Of a DNA stretch of 64,000 bases, positions 1 to 11,800 are shown in pieces; position 1 is the first letter of the stretch, and every line of letters begins with the position of its first letter. The stretch comes from Streptomyces sp. DT2A-34. GTDB lineage: Bacteria > Actinomycetota > Actinomycetes > Streptomycetales > Streptomycetaceae. The notes beneath the pieces were generated by a model, which saw nothing but the letters and a program-made list of their open reading frames with translations, searched no databases and was not told where the DNA came from. The position numbers and the translations under genes are program-made. The DNA is taken from NCBI RefSeq assembly GCF_030499515.1, contig NZ_JASTWJ010000001.1:8350001-8414000 (forward strand). Direction: 5' to 3'.

Positions 1-1995
<1,995 letters not shown>

Positions 1996-1999
<4 letters not shown>

Positions 2000-2907
2000 G
2001 CACTACGCGTAAGCACACCGCGCTCCCCAAGGCCCAGATCCTCATCGAGGCGCTGCCCTGGCTGGTCCGGCACAACGGCAAGACCGTCGTCATCAAGTTC
2101 GGCGGCAACGCCATGATCGACGAGGACCTGAAGGCCGCGTTCGCCCAGGACGTCGTCTTCCTGCACCACGCCGGCCTCAAGCCCGTCGTCGTGCACGGCG
2201 GCGGACCGCAGATCAGCGCCGCCCTCGACCAGCACGGCATCGTCAGCGAGTTCAAGGCGGGCCTGCGCGTCACCACCGAGGACGCCATGGACGTCGTACG
2301 GATGGTGCTGGCCGGGCAGGTCCAGCGCGAGCTCGTCGGGCTCCTCAACCAGCACGGCCCGCTGGCCGTGGGCCTCACCGGCGAGGACGCGCACACCATC
2401 ACCGCCACCAAGCACCAGCCCGAGATCGACGGCGAGTTGGTCGACATCGGGCGGGTCGGCGAGATCACCGCGATCGACACGGGCGCCATCGAGGCCCTGC
2501 TCGCCGACGGCCGCATCCCGGTCGTCTCGTCGATCGCCCGTAGCCAGGACGACGGACATGTCTACAACGTCAATGCTGATACGGCGGCTGCGGCACTCGC
2601 TGCTGCGCTGGGCGCCGAAACCCTCATGGTCCTCACCGACGTCGAGGGCCTCTACGAGGACTGGCCCCACAGCGACGAGGTGATCAGCCGCCTCACCGCT
2701 TCCCAACTGGAGAAGCTGCTGCCGGAGTTGAGCTCCGGCATGGTGCCGAAGATGGAGGGCTGCCTGCACGCCGTACGCAACGGCGTCACCACCGCCCGCG
2801 TCATCGACGGCCGGGTCCAGCACTCGATCCTGCTGGAGATCTTCACCGACGAAGGCATCGGCACGATGGTCGTGCCGGACGCGCAAGAGGGGGACGACGC
2901 CGTATGA
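1996..2907 (+). CDS. argB: Acetylglutamate kinase
   Basis: Phosphorylates N-acetylglutamate with ATP, the step before ArgC and often the arginine-inhibited control point. The 303 residues form an amino-acid-kinase fold: KFGGNAM near residue 36, the glycine-rich HGGGPQ near residue 72, and NVNADTAA near residue 190, which binds substrate and nucleotide. ATG overlaps the argJ stop (ATGA) and the stop overlaps argD in the same way, so argJ-argB-argD are read as one message. The N-terminal helix (residues 1-25) is the region that in hexameric, arginine-sensitive enzymes links dimers; whether that holds here is inference. Confidence 0.97.
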
Positions 2908-4091
2908 CCGGGAATCAGGAGCTCACCCAGCGGTGGCAGGGCTCGCTCATGAACAACTACGGCACCCCGCGGCTCCCTCTCGTACGCGGTGAGGGGCTCA
3001 AGGTCTGGGATGCCGACGGGAAGCGGTACATCGACTTCGTCGGCGGCATCGCGACCAACGCGCTCGGCCACGCGCACCCCGCGATCGTCGAGGCCGTGAG
3101 CAAGCAGATCGCGTCCCTCGGGCACGTCTCCAACCTCTTCATGGCGGAGCCGACGATCGCCCTCGCCGAACGGCTGCTCCAGCTCTTCGGCCGGGACGGC
3201 AAGGTCTTCTTCTGCAACTCCGGCGCCGAGGCCAACGAGGCCGCGTTCAAGATCGGCCGACTGACCGGGCGGACCCACATCGTCGCCACCGAGGGCGGCT
3301 TCCACGGCCGCACCATGGGTGCCCTCGCGCTCACCGGCCAGCCGGCCAAGCAGGAGCCGTTCCTGCCGCTGCCGGGCGATGTCACGCATGTGCCGTACGG
3401 CGACGCGCAGGCGCTGGCCGCGGCGGTGACCGAGGAGACGGCCCTGGTGATCATCGAGCCGCTCCAGGGCGAGAACGGCGTCGTCGTGCCGCCGGCCGGC
3501 TATCTGAAGGCCGCGCGGGCGATCACCGCCGCCAACGGCTCGCTGCTCGTCCTCGACGAGGTGCAGACCGGCATCGGCCGTACCGGGAACTGGTTCGAGT
3601 ACCAGGCCCACGAAGGCGTGCTGCCCGACATCGTCACGCTCGCCAAGCAGCTCGGCGGCGGGCTGCCGCTGGGTGCGACGGTCGCCTTCGGGCGGGCCGC
3701 GGAGCTGCTGCAGCCCGGTCACCACGGGACGACCTTCGGCGGCAACCCCGTCGCGTGCGCCGCTGGGCTGGCGGTTGTGGACACCATCGCGAACGACGGG
3801 TTGCTGGAGAACGTCAAGCGGCAGAGCGAGAAGTTGCGCGACGGGATCGAGGCGCTGGGCCACCCGTTGATCGACTATGTCCGGGGCGCGGGACTGCTCC
3901 TGGGTATCGTGCTCACCGAGCCGCACGCCGCCAAGGTGCAGCAGGCGGCTCAGGACGCCGGTTTCCTGGTGAACGCGCCCGCCCCCGATGTCGTACGGCT
4001 CATGCCGCCGCTGAACCTCGGCGACGACGAAGTGGAGGCGCTTCTTCAGGCGCTGCCCGGCATCCTTGACGTGGCCGACGGGGACGGATGA
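2904..4091 (+). CDS. argD: Acetylornithine aminotransferase
   Basis: PLP-dependent class-III aminotransferase that turns N-acetylglutamate semialdehyde into N-acetylornithine. It has 395 residues with [11 protein letters not shown], the PLP-stacking region [18 protein letters not shown] (the Asp that holds the pyridine nitrogen), and the Schiff-base lysine in LAKQLGGG near residue 249. GTTFGGNPV follows, as in the family. ATG overlaps the argB stop by 4 bp. ArgD enzymes often also act on succinyl-diaminopimelate in lysine synthesis; the sequence cannot settle that here. Confidence 0.96.
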   Translation: MTGNQELTQRWQGSLMNNYGTPRLPLVRGEGLKVWDADGKRYIDFVGGIATNALGHAHPAIVEAVSKQIASLGHVSNLFMAEPTIALAERLLQLFGRDGKVFFCNSGAEANEAAFKIGRLTGRTHIVATEGGFHGRTMGALALTGQPAKQEPFLPLPGDVTHVPYGDAQALAAAVTEETALVIIEPLQGENGVVVPPAGYLKAARAITAANGSLLVLDEVQTGIGRTGNWFEYQAHEGVLPDIVTLAKQLGGGLPLGATVAFGRAAELLQPGHHGTTFGGNPVACAAGLAVVDTIANDGLLENVKRQSEKLRDGIEALGHPLIDYVRGAGLLLGIVLTEPHAAKVQQAAQDAGFLVNAPAPDVVRLMPPLNLGDDEVEALLQALPGILDVADGDG

Positions 4092-4110
4092 TCCGGGGAA
4101 TGAGACGACG

Positions 4111-4656
4111 ATGAGCCAGGCGCAGGACCACGAGCACAACGGGGCCGCCGGGCCTGCCGTGCCGCAGACGCGCACCGCCCGCCACCGCCGGATCGTGGAC
4201 ATCCTCAACCGGCAACCCGTGCGGTCGCAGAGCCAGTTGGCGAAGCTGCTCGCCGACGACGGGTTGAGCGTCACGCAGGCGACGCTCTCCCGGGATCTGG
4301 ATGAGCTCAATGCGGTGAAGATCCGCAACAACGAGGGCGATCTCATCTACGCGGTGCCGAGCGAGGGCGGTTTTCGTACGCCTCGGGCGCCGCTGGGGGA
4401 GTCGGCCAAGGAGGAGCGGATGCGGCGGTTGTCGCAGGAGCTGCTCATCTCCGCGGAGGCTTCTGCGAATCTCGTGGTCCTGCGGACCCCTCCGGGGGCG
4501 GCGCAGTTCTTGGCCTCGGCCATTGATCAGGCCGAGCTGCAGGACATTTTGGGGACCATTGCCGGTGACGACACGTTGCTGTTGATCAGCCGGAATCCTA
4601 CGGGGGGTCAGGCCTTGGCCGATCATCTGTTGCGGTTGGCCCAGAACGGGCACTGA
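4111..4656 (+). CDS. argR: Arginine repressor ArgR
   Basis: Hexameric arginine-responsive repressor of arg genes. The N-terminal winged helix (about residues 25-95) contains [14 protein letters not shown] and [12 protein letters not shown], the recognition-helix region of ArgR. The C-terminal oligomerisation and arginine-binding domain contains [14 protein letters not shown] and the [10 protein letters not shown] stretch. The start ATG at 4111 gives 181 residues and the Streptomyces-type N-terminus MSQAQDH. An in-frame start at 4066 would overlap argD by 26 bp and add an unlikely tail. It is last in the operon, 19 bp after argD, so it is made together with the enzymes it represses. Confidence 0.95.
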   Translation: MSQAQDHEHNGAAGPAVPQTRTARHRRIVDILNRQPVRSQSQLAKLLADDGLSVTQATLSRDLDELNAVKIRNNEGDLIYAVPSEGGFRTPRAPLGESAKEERMRRLSQELLISAEASANLVVLRTPPGAAQFLASAIDQAELQDILGTIAGDDTLLLISRNPTGGQALADHLLRLAQNGH

Positions 4657-4695
4657 GTGGGGGTGGTGGCGGTCATTTGCCGACTGCGGGTGCAA

Positions 4696-4726
4696 TGTGG
4701 CTGGTCGCGCAGTTCCCCGCGCCCCT
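4696..4726 (-). repeat. Streptomyces interspersed repeat, copy 1 (3' flank of argR)
   Basis: In minus orientation this reads CAGGGGCGCGGGGAACTGCG, then CGACCAGCCACA. The same core follows argH (17991-18022) and lies inside the end of the MFS gene (21271-21302). It sits between two convergent transcription units. Function unknown; a 3'-end or terminator-associated element is plausible. Confidence 0.6.
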
Positions 4727-4738
4727 GGGTGGGCCGAC

Positions 4739-5542
4739 TCACCCGAGTCGAGAGGCCAAGCCTCCTGTGCAGCGGACCTCATCCCCCGCCGTGATCAAGA
4801 GCGCCTCCACCTCAGGCAACGACTCCAGCCAGCGCAGACCCTGCCGCGAACCCATCGCGAAAGCCGCCGTCGCCCAGCAGTCCGCCCAGGTCAGGTGCGG
4901 GGCCACCACGGTCACCGCCACCAGGTCCGTCACCGCGGAGCGGCCGGTGCGGGGGTCGACGATGTGCGCGCCCCGCTCCGCCGTGCCGGAGGTGGCCACC
5001 GCCAGTTCGTCCAGGCCGGCGGCGGAGATGACGGCCGCGAGGCCGCCCGGGCGCAGGGGGTCGGAGACGCCTACGCGCCAGGGGCGCTGTGCGCCCGGCA
5101 CGCCCAGCAGCTGGACGTCGCCGCCGCCGTTGACGCTGACGCCGCTCACGCCGGGGACCTGCGCGAGGCGGCGGGCCGCGCGTTCGACGGACCAGCCCTT
5201 GACGATGCCGGTCGGGTCGAGGCGGCCCTCGTACGACGTGCTGAACCAGCCCTCGCTGAGCCGCTCCGCCTCGGCGCCCAGTTCGAGCACCTCGGAGACC
5301 TCCGGATCGCACCGCTCGACGGTCAGCTCGCCGCGCGCCAGCAGGGAGACCTGGCTGTCGTCGCGGTAGGTGCTGAACACCTCGTCGACCCGGTGCAGTC
5401 CGGCGACCGCCTCTTCCAGTGCCGACTCGACGGCACGGGGTTCCCCGCCGCGGACGTCGAAGGAGAAGACCGTCCCCATGACCTCCTCCGCATGACGTAC
5501 CGCGGCGGGAGCTTCTGTCGGTTCCACCACCGCGTCAGCCAC
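4739..5542 (-). CDS. apbE: FAD:protein FMN transferase (ApbE family)
   Basis: ApbE enzymes use FAD to attach FMN covalently to a Thr in the motif [S/D]GA[T/S]xT of exported proteins. The 267 residues show MGTVFSFDV near the N-terminus (family MGT motif), the DPTGIVKGW stretch, VSVNGGGDV (Mg/FAD-binding region) and a C-terminal DLVAVTVVA..TWADCWATAAF. The GTG start overlaps the stop of the upstream FMN-binding gene by 8 bp. That gene encodes two copies of the target motif, so enzyme and substrate are co-expressed. No clear signal peptide is visible; many ApbE proteins act outside the membrane, so location is uncertain. Confidence 0.9.
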   Translation of the reverse strand: MADAVVEPTEAPAAVRHAEEVMGTVFSFDVRGGEPRAVESALEEAVAGLHRVDEVFSTYRDDSQVSLLARGELTVERCDPEVSEVLELGAEAERLSEGWFSTSYEGRLDPTGIVKGWSVERAARRLAQVPGVSGVSVNGGGDVQLLGVPGAQRPWRVGVSDPLRPGGLAAVISAAGLDELAVATSGTAERGAHIVDPRTGRSAVTDLVAVTVVAPHLTWADCWATAAFAMGSRQGLRWLESLPEVEALLITAGDEVRCTGGLASRLG

Positions 5543-6281
5543 CGGCCTGGTCCAGGGCCGACTGGAGGGATTCCTTGTAGCCGGCGCTGGTGTACGTGGC
5601 TCCGGAGACGGCGTCGATGTCGGCGGTGCCGGCCGCTACGGCGGCTTGGTTGAGCTTGGGTACGGCGTTGGCGGTGACCTGGTCGCTCCGGCCGCCCTTG
5701 GGGGCCTGGACGGTCTCGGCCTTGGTGATCTTTCCGCCGTTGACGGTGATGCGGACCTGGACCGCGCCGTACTGGGTCTGGACGGCATCGCCGGTGACCG
5801 TGGCCGCCTGGGCGGCGCCCGAACCCTGCGAACCGGCGCTCGCCTTGGCCTTGTCCACCGCCGACTGGAGCGATTCCTTGTAGCCGGCGCTGGTGTACGT
5901 CGCTCCCGACACCGCGTCGATGTCGGCGCTCTGCGCGGCGACCGCCGCCTGGTTGAGCTTGGGTACGGCGTTCGCCGTGATCTGGTCGCTCTGGCCGCCC
6001 TTGGGGGCCTGCACGGCCTCTGCCTGGGTGATCTTCCCGTTGGCCACGGTCAGCCGCACCTGCACGGCCCCGTACTGGGTCTCTGCCGCGTCACCGGTGA
6101 AGGTGCCGGTTCCGGCCGCCTGGGCGCCGCCCTGGGGTGACGCCGCCGCGGGTGGTGCCGTGCCGCCCGCCGCCGCGGAGGCCGGGTCGGTCGCCGGCTT
6201 CAGCGACAGCAGCAGCACGATCCCGGACACGGTGGCCGCGCCGGCCAGCACGACACGCCGGATGGGGTGACTCTTCCTCAT
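5535..6281 (-). CDS. Exported FMN-binding protein with two covalent-flavin domains
   Basis: 248 residues. An N-terminal signal anchor (VVLAGAATVSGIVLLLSL, after RKSHPIRR) is followed by an Ala/Pro-rich linker and two FMN-binding domains of about 80 residues, at roughly 75-155 and 165-245, with very similar sequences (ETQYGAVQV / QTQYGAVQV ... IDAVSGATYTSAGYKESLQ). Each carries SGATYTS, the site where ApbE links FMN to Thr, so the mature protein probably bears two flavins. It lies between the ferric-reductase-like gene (50 bp upstream) and apbE (8-bp overlap). Inferred role: carry electrons outward from the membrane flavoprotein. The start ATG at 6281 was preferred over a much longer frame that runs into the upstream gene. 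Confidence 0.9.
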   Translation of the reverse strand: MRKSHPIRRVVLAGAATVSGIVLLLSLKPATDPASAAAGGTAPPAAASPQGGAQAAGTGTFTGDAAETQYGAVQVRLTVANGKITQAEAVQAPKGGQSDQITANAVPKLNQAAVAAQSADIDAVSGATYTSAGYKESLQSAVDKAKASAGSQGSGAAQAATVTGDAVQTQYGAVQVRITVNGGKITKAETVQAPKGGRSDQVTANAVPKLNQAAVAAGTADIDAVSGATYTSAGYKESLQSALDQAGG

Positions 6282-6331
6282 GGCTCCTACAGCTCCTGAA
6301 GTCCGAAGTCCGGTGTGTGACGTCCCGTCGC

Positions 6332-7714
6332 TCACATCTCGAACGACTCGTGATGGATGCGGCGGGCGGGCACACCCGCGCCGCGCAGTGCTTCGTAGAC
6401 GGACTGCGCGAAGCCGGTCGGCCCGCACATGAACACGTCGTGCTTGTCGATGTCCGGCAGCTTCTGGCGCAGCCGCTCCGCCGAGATGTCCGGCCGCTCG
6501 CCGTCCGGGCTGTTGACCGCGTACATCAGCCGGGCCCCGCGCTCGTCGGCGATGGCCGCGAGCTCGTCCCACAGCGCCAGGTCCTGGGTGCTGTTGGCCC
6601 GGTAGAGCAGCGTGATGTCGCCGGACGCACCGGGCAGCGTCTCGAACAGGGCCCGCATCGGTGTGATCCCGACCCCGCCCGCCACCAGCAGCACCTTGCC
6701 CCGGCTGCGGCGCTGGGCGGTCATCGCGCCGTACGGCCCCTCCGCCCACACCTTGGTGCCCGGCTTCAGATCGCGCAGCCGCGAGGTGTGGTCGCCGATC
6801 GCCTTGACCGTGATCCGCAGCATGTCGGGGCGGGGCGCCGCCGACAACGAGTAGGGATGGGAACTGAACCGCATCCCCGGCGCCTTGAACCGCCACCGGA
6901 AGAACTGCCCGGCCTGCGCACCCATGCGGTGCAGCTTGCGCCCGCCGATCAGCACCGACACGATGCCCGGCGTCTCCTCGATGACCGCCTCGACGTACAT
7001 CCGGTGCCGCAGGTTGAGGCGGATCGGGGTGAGGATCCGGTACCAGACCACCAGCGCGGTCACGACCCCGTACAGCGCGTACCAGAAGGTCTTCGCGGAC
7101 GGCTCGACGGCGAACTCGTTGCCGGTGGTGATCTGGTGCCAGAACGTCAGGTACACCGCCGCGTACGTCAGCAGGTGCACGTGGTACCAGGTGTCGTACG
7201 GGATCCGGCGGCGGATCCCCCCGATCGAGATGAACGCGATGAAGAACAGCAGCCCGGTGCCGATGGCCGCCTTGCCCATGTCCGGCAGCGTGTTGACCGA
7301 GTCGATCGTCTGCTGGACGACGTCACCGAGCGTCTTGCCGGCCTGGAGCGCGTACGCCCACATGGTGAGGAAGACGTGCGCGATGACCAGGCAGATCGTG
7401 TAACGACCGCTCATCGCGTGCCAGCGCGCGACCCGGTCGGACCCCACCCGCCGCTCCAGCGCGGGCACCCGGGCCATCTGCAGCACCACGAGCGCCATGA
7501 GATAGCCGGCCAGCAGTCCGGTGATCCGCCCCGCGGCGAGGATCTTGGCGGTGTTGTCCGCGAGGGACGGCGTGTTGTCCCACCACAGCCACAGCACCGC
7601 CGCCGCACCCGCCCACAGGGCGATCACCAGCGGGACGGCCGGGGAGCGGCGCGGGCGGATGCGGCGCATCGTCTGGCGGCGAGCGGCACGGCCGCCTGCG
7701 AGCGTGGTGGTCAC
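6332..7714 (-). CDS. Ferric-reductase-like transmembrane flavoprotein oxidoreductase
   Basis: 460 residues. The N-terminal half has about six membrane segments with paired histidines suited to two b-type hemes (RWHAMSGRY, VIAHVFLTMW, WYHVHLLTY, LTFWHQI). The C-terminal half is a ferredoxin-NADP-reductase-type module: FAD site HPYSLSAAP, NAD(P) site VAGGVGITPMRAL, and MCGPTGF near the end. It should pass electrons from NAD(P)H through FAD and heme across the membrane. GTG start with GGAGG 4 bp upstream. It is first in a three-gene operon with the di-FMN protein and ApbE, which makes an outward flavin-based electron path likely. The final acceptor (ferric iron, quinone or another) is unknown. 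Confidence 0.9.
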   Translation of the reverse strand: MTTTLAGGRAARRQTMRRIRPRRSPAVPLVIALWAGAAAVLWLWWDNTPSLADNTAKILAAGRITGLLAGYLMALVVLQMARVPALERRVGSDRVARWHAMSGRYTICLVIAHVFLTMWAYALQAGKTLGDVVQQTIDSVNTLPDMGKAAIGTGLLFFIAFISIGGIRRRIPYDTWYHVHLLTYAAVYLTFWHQITTGNEFAVEPSAKTFWYALYGVVTALVVWYRILTPIRLNLRHRMYVEAVIEETPGIVSVLIGGRKLHRMGAQAGQFFRWRFKAPGMRFSSHPYSLSAAPRPDMLRITVKAIGDHTSRLRDLKPGTKVWAEGPYGAMTAQRRSRGKVLLVAGGVGITPMRALFETLPGASGDITLLYRANSTQDLALWDELAAIADERGARLMYAVNSPDGERPDISAERLRQKLPDIDKHDVFMCGPTGFAQSVYEALRGAGVPARRIHHESFEM

Positions 7715-7834
7715 GGTTCCTCCGGGGACGGGAGCAAGGGGGTGCGTGATGGGCGTGGTCCCTTGGCCCTGAGATACGTGCGGGGAGGTCCGTGTGTTCA
7801 GCCGCGTGCGGAGTCGAGTGCGTCCAGGGGTGAC

Positions 7835-7849
7835 TGGCGGTAACCGCCA
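7835..7849. promoter_or_regulatory. Palindrome upstream of the flavin electron-transfer operon
   Basis: TGGCGGT-A-ACCGCCA is a perfect 7-bp inverted repeat, 120 bp upstream of the 7714 GTG and 28 bp downstream of the gene ending at 7877. It could be an operator for the ferric-reductase operon or a weak terminator for the upstream unit. No T-run follows. Only the symmetry is visible. Confidence 0.35.
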
Positions 7850-7876
7850 CCTTGTGCGTGGCCTGGAGCGGGTCGG

Positions 7877-8482
7877 TCAGCCACCGGCTCCACACGCATC
7901 CACCGGTACTACGGACAGCACGGTTCGCACGGGCAGCACCACTCGCTTCTGGCTGTCTGTCCGCAGCAACACACCGTCCGGCCCGGCGCCGAGCAGCTCC
8001 CCGCACTGCTCACCGCTCCTCGTCACCACCCGCACCACATGGTCCGGCGGCGACTCGGTGGTCGTCCAGGCGACGCCGACCGCGCCGCACACCAGCACGA
8101 GCCCCGCGACGCAGCACACGGAGGCCTGCCGCAACGCCCCGGTGACCCGTACCGTCTCGGCCTCGGTCCAGCGGCGCAGCGCCTGCCCGGCGAGCAGCAC
8201 CCGACTCCCGGGCCGGCCGTGCGCGGCGCGCACCGCGAGTACGGAGCCGACGACCAGCAGCACGAACGCGGCGGCGAGCAATGCCGTGGCCGTGTGCCGG
8301 GCGGCCGAGGGGAGTTTGGACAGGTCGTCGCGCCCCTTGAGCAGCACCAGAACGGCGAGCAATGCCGTGAGCCCGGCCAGCCCGTTGCGCCAGCCCTCCG
8401 CCTGCTTCCTCAACTCGGTCAGCTGGGTGAACTCCAGCTCACGGGCCAGCTGGGCCCAGCGCCGATCGGACTGTGCGCTCAC
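7877..8482 (-). CDS. Small membrane protein linked to the caspase/Hsp90 unit
   Basis: 201 residues from the GTG at 8482, which overlaps the upstream stop by 4 bp (GTGA). The N-terminal part, about 30 residues, is cytosolic-looking and helical (RRWAQLARELEFTQLTELRK). Three hydrophobic spans follow, near residues 32-52, 65-87 and 115-138. A C-terminal beta-rich stretch of about 55 residues (HVVRVVTRSGEQCGELLG ... RVVLPVRTVLSVVPV) resembles a small barrel. I do not recognise the family. As last gene of the operon with the 1651-residue caspase-like protein and the zinc-ribbon protein, it could anchor or be the target of that machinery. A longer start at 8578 would overlap the upstream gene heavily and is rejected. 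Confidence 0.75.
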   Translation of the reverse strand: MSAQSDRRWAQLARELEFTQLTELRKQAEGWRNGLAGLTALLAVLVLLKGRDDLSKLPSAARHTATALLAAAFVLLVVGSVLAVRAAHGRPGSRVLLAGQALRRWTEAETVRVTGALRQASVCCVAGLVLVCGAVGVAWTTTESPPDHVVRVVTRSGEQCGELLGAGPDGVLLRTDSQKRVVLPVRTVLSVVPVDACGAGG

Positions 8483-8862
8483 GAGGGACCGCCCGCGTCC
8501 AGCGAGCCGACGCGCCAGCCGGCCCCGCATCCGATGAAGGGCGCGTCGTGCGGAAGGTTTGCATGAGGATGCCCGCACTCGCAGAAGTGGAGTTCCTGTT
8601 TCAGCAGGTCGGCGTCGGCGTTTCCGTCGGGCGCGGGATGCCCGCCGGTGATCCAGGACAGCAGTCCCTTGGTGCCGCTTCCGGGTGTCCCGTGCCGGTA
8701 CTCCGTCGACGTCCTCCCGTGACAGCGTGGGCAGGCACCCTCGACCACGATGCCGTGCCCGTCGGGGGAGGGCGTGCGAAAGAAGGGAGTGGGCGCGTGC
8801 CCCATGTCCTCTTCCGCGTAGGCGAGCGTGAAGTCATGGCCGGGTGCCGGGAGTTCAGTCAT
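8479..8862 (-). CDS. Zinc-ribbon-like protein linked to the caspase/Hsp90 unit
   Basis: 127 residues, acidic N-terminus, no membrane segment. Two cysteine pairs that can bind zinc are visible: CPRCHG near residue 44 and CECGHPH near residue 93, separated by a Gly/Pro-rich loop; another Cys lies in FIGCGAGW. The ATG lies inside the 3' end of the 1651-residue gene (8-bp overlap) and its stop overlaps the next gene by 4 bp, so the three proteins are translationally coupled. I do not recognise the family. A role as adaptor or recognition subunit is inference from position only. Confidence 0.75.
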   Translation of the reverse strand: MTELPAPGHDFTLAYAEEDMGHAPTPFFRTPSPDGHGIVVEGACPRCHGRTSTEYRHGTPGSGTKGLLSWITGGHPAPDGNADADLLKQELHFCECGHPHANLPHDAPFIGCGAGWRVGSLDAGGPS

Positions 8863-11800
8863 CGGTGCGGGTCTCGCTCTCGCTCTGGTCCTCGGTGTCG
8901 GGGATGGTCAGGCCGAACATCCCGGCGTACAGGTGCAGTCGGCACCTGATCCACTCCTCGCTCTCCCGGGTCGTTTCGGCGGCGAGCGTGATGTGCCGCT
9001 GCGTCACGGCTCCTTCGATCGCGGGCAGTCTGCCGTCGAAGTGCTGAGTGAGCAGGGTGAGGTCCTGCCAGCAGGGGACGGTGTCAGCGGCGGTGGGCAG
9101 GGAGGCGAGGGCCGTGAGCAGGGGAAGGTAGGGCCTGATGCGGCGCACCGTCTCGGAGACGGGTTCGCCGAGGCGGGCGGCGATGCTGACCAGCTCGAAG
9201 GGTGTGTAGGGGGAGGAGGGGGCGAAACGTCGCTGCTCGGGGGAGAGGGCCAGGAGATCCCACTCGTCGGGGACACCGACACCGAAGGCAGCCAGCTCCT
9301 CCGCGCTGAGATCGGGAATGATGGCACCGAGGTCGCGGAATAGGCTCAGGTGCTGGTACGCGGTGGATGGATCGAGGGCAAGCGTCCGCGCATAGCGAGC
9401 CAGGGCCACGGGCGTCAGAGTCGTCCACGTCGGTGTTCCAGCATCGCTGTAGCGTGATTCGAACGTGCAGAGTGCGTTGCAGAGTTCCAGGGAGGGACGG
9501 ACATCGACCAGCGCGGGCGGGAGGGACGGAACGTCGATCCCGAGGAAGGGGGCCCGTTGGGCGGCGAGATGCCACACGTCACCGAGGGACTCCTGCAAGT
9601 ACGTGGCAGCGTTGAGCAACACCGCCGAAGTGAGCGCTCCGGCAGGGAAGTTTTCGTCGTCCTGCGCGGCGTCCCGGCCTGAGAAGACGTAGCGGCTGCG
9701 CAGATCCAGTGTGTGCCATGCCACGCTGATCCTGTGGTCATCGGGTACGCGGACACCCATGGCGCGCAGGGCCTCGACCCGTTCGTCCGTGACGGAGTTC
9801 TCTATGCCGGCGATGTAGAGGTCCTCCAGGTCGACCCCGTCCTCAAGGCGGACTCCGAGCTCGAGCGAGAGATACGCGACGAAGTCGGTGGTGTCGGGCG
9901 AGGGCACTGTCGTGCCTTCCGACCCGCCGTCGGCGTAGCGCGGTTCGTGGGCCAGGCCGAGCGCCGCGGCAACCTCGGCCATGCGTTGCTCGGCATCGGC
10001 GAGGGTGATCTGGAAGGCCTCTGCGGCCATGACGGTTGCTTCCCAGTCCAGTCGGTGGCGGCCGTCCGGCAGCCGTGAGCTGCTGCCGCGCACGATGCCG
10101 AGAGTCTCGTCGTCCAGCTCCAGCCAGGGGGCCATCTCAGCGGGGAGAGGAGCCACCCAACCGAGCCAGCTGAACTCCGAGAGACGGGCGACCACGTCGG
10201 AAACCGAGACCCCGGAGGGAAGCGGTCGGGCCATGACGTCGGCTGCGCCGACCACGCGGCGCAGGCGCCTGTTGCCCATGTTCACGAACAGGCACTGGAT
10301 GTCGAACTCCGTGCAGATGTACTTCACGTGGGATTCCGGCGGAGAGGGAACCACCAGAGAATGAAGCGGCGTAAGACGAGCCAGCGTCTCCGTCACGTCG
10401 CCGAGCGGCCTGCCCAGCCACGCTGACGCAAGAACGAGGCCGCCGAAGTCGTCGATGCCGGTCCCCTCCCTGGCAGTGCGAGCGGGCACGTCCTCAGCGC
10501 GCCGTGACTCGCCTTTCAGAGTTCGGGCGAGGGCGGCCTCCCGCTCCGTGGGAACCCGGGCCAGCTCGCCCTCTCCACTGGTCGGAGGCGGTGAGAACGA
10601 CGGGTCAACGATGCGCAGCCTGCGCATGCGGTGCAGCAGGTCGGCGAGGGGCATCCTGTATTCGGCCGCATGGGTGACGACATCGTGCCAGGAACCGAAT
10701 CCCTTGACTGCCAGGTCCGCGTCGCCGGGCGACGGTACCGGATGGCCGACGAGGCTTCGAGGAGGCGCGGGCAGGTGGTTGTCCCGGGACTTCCCGAGAA
10801 CCGTGTTGCGCCATGGCTGGCTGCGCAGGCTGTTGGTGCTGGAAGCAGTGCGCGCGTCGAGGTGGAACCAACCCACCTCGTCCAGTGACAGAGGCTCACC
10901 TACCCTCCTGGCCACCGTGACGCCCTTGCCCCGCCACTCCGCGTCGAGCACTTGGGCCACACGCAGACTCTGCTTCTCAAGCTCCGCTGTCCACCTCGCC
11001 GTCAGCCCCGGCCACCGGGACAACGCCTCGGTCCCCAGCCGCCACTGCTCCTCCGCCCAGTCACGATCGAAGTGCTGCAGTTCGGTACGGCTGACACTGA
11101 GCTTCCCCGCATGAGGCCCCGTCAGGTTCAACACGTACCCGAATGGCTTCTGATCGGTCTCGATACCGTCGCAGAGGATGGCCCCCTCGCCGTCAACCCA
11201 CCACAACACCCCGGGAACGGCGTTCAGGGACTCGTGCCCACCGCCCACCACCGAATGCTGGAGCACCCCGGGTTCCCACCGATGCGCGTGCCCCTCCCCA
11301 TCCAGCGCTTCCAGCCCGAACTCACCGACGCGTACCAGCTCCCGCAGCACCCGAGTGCACGACAGCTCCTCCTCGGCCGCCCCCTGCCGCAGGTACAGTC
11401 GGACCCGAGTACCCCCCTCCGCCAATCCGTCCTCCGGTCCGGTATGGCGGCGGATGCGGAACAGGCTGCCGCTGCTGGGGATGTCGACGCGCAACGCGTG
11501 CTCGGCGGGTATGCCCTCGGGGCTGACATACCGGGTCACGATCGTCATCTCGTCGGCCAGCATGAAGTAGCTGAACACACCGATGCCGAAACGGCTGTTG
11601 GGGTAGAGCCGGAGGCTTCGATCGTGCCGCAGCCAGCGAGACTGCTCCCGGCGGAACGACTTGGACCGCTCGAAGCGGCTGCCGGCGCGCGTGAAGGTGT
11701 GGGTGAGCAACTCCGCGCTCATGCCCACGCCGTTGTCCCGGCACTCGACGTACCGTCCCCGCTCGTCCTCGCCCTGGGTGAAGGTGATCCGCCCGCGCCA

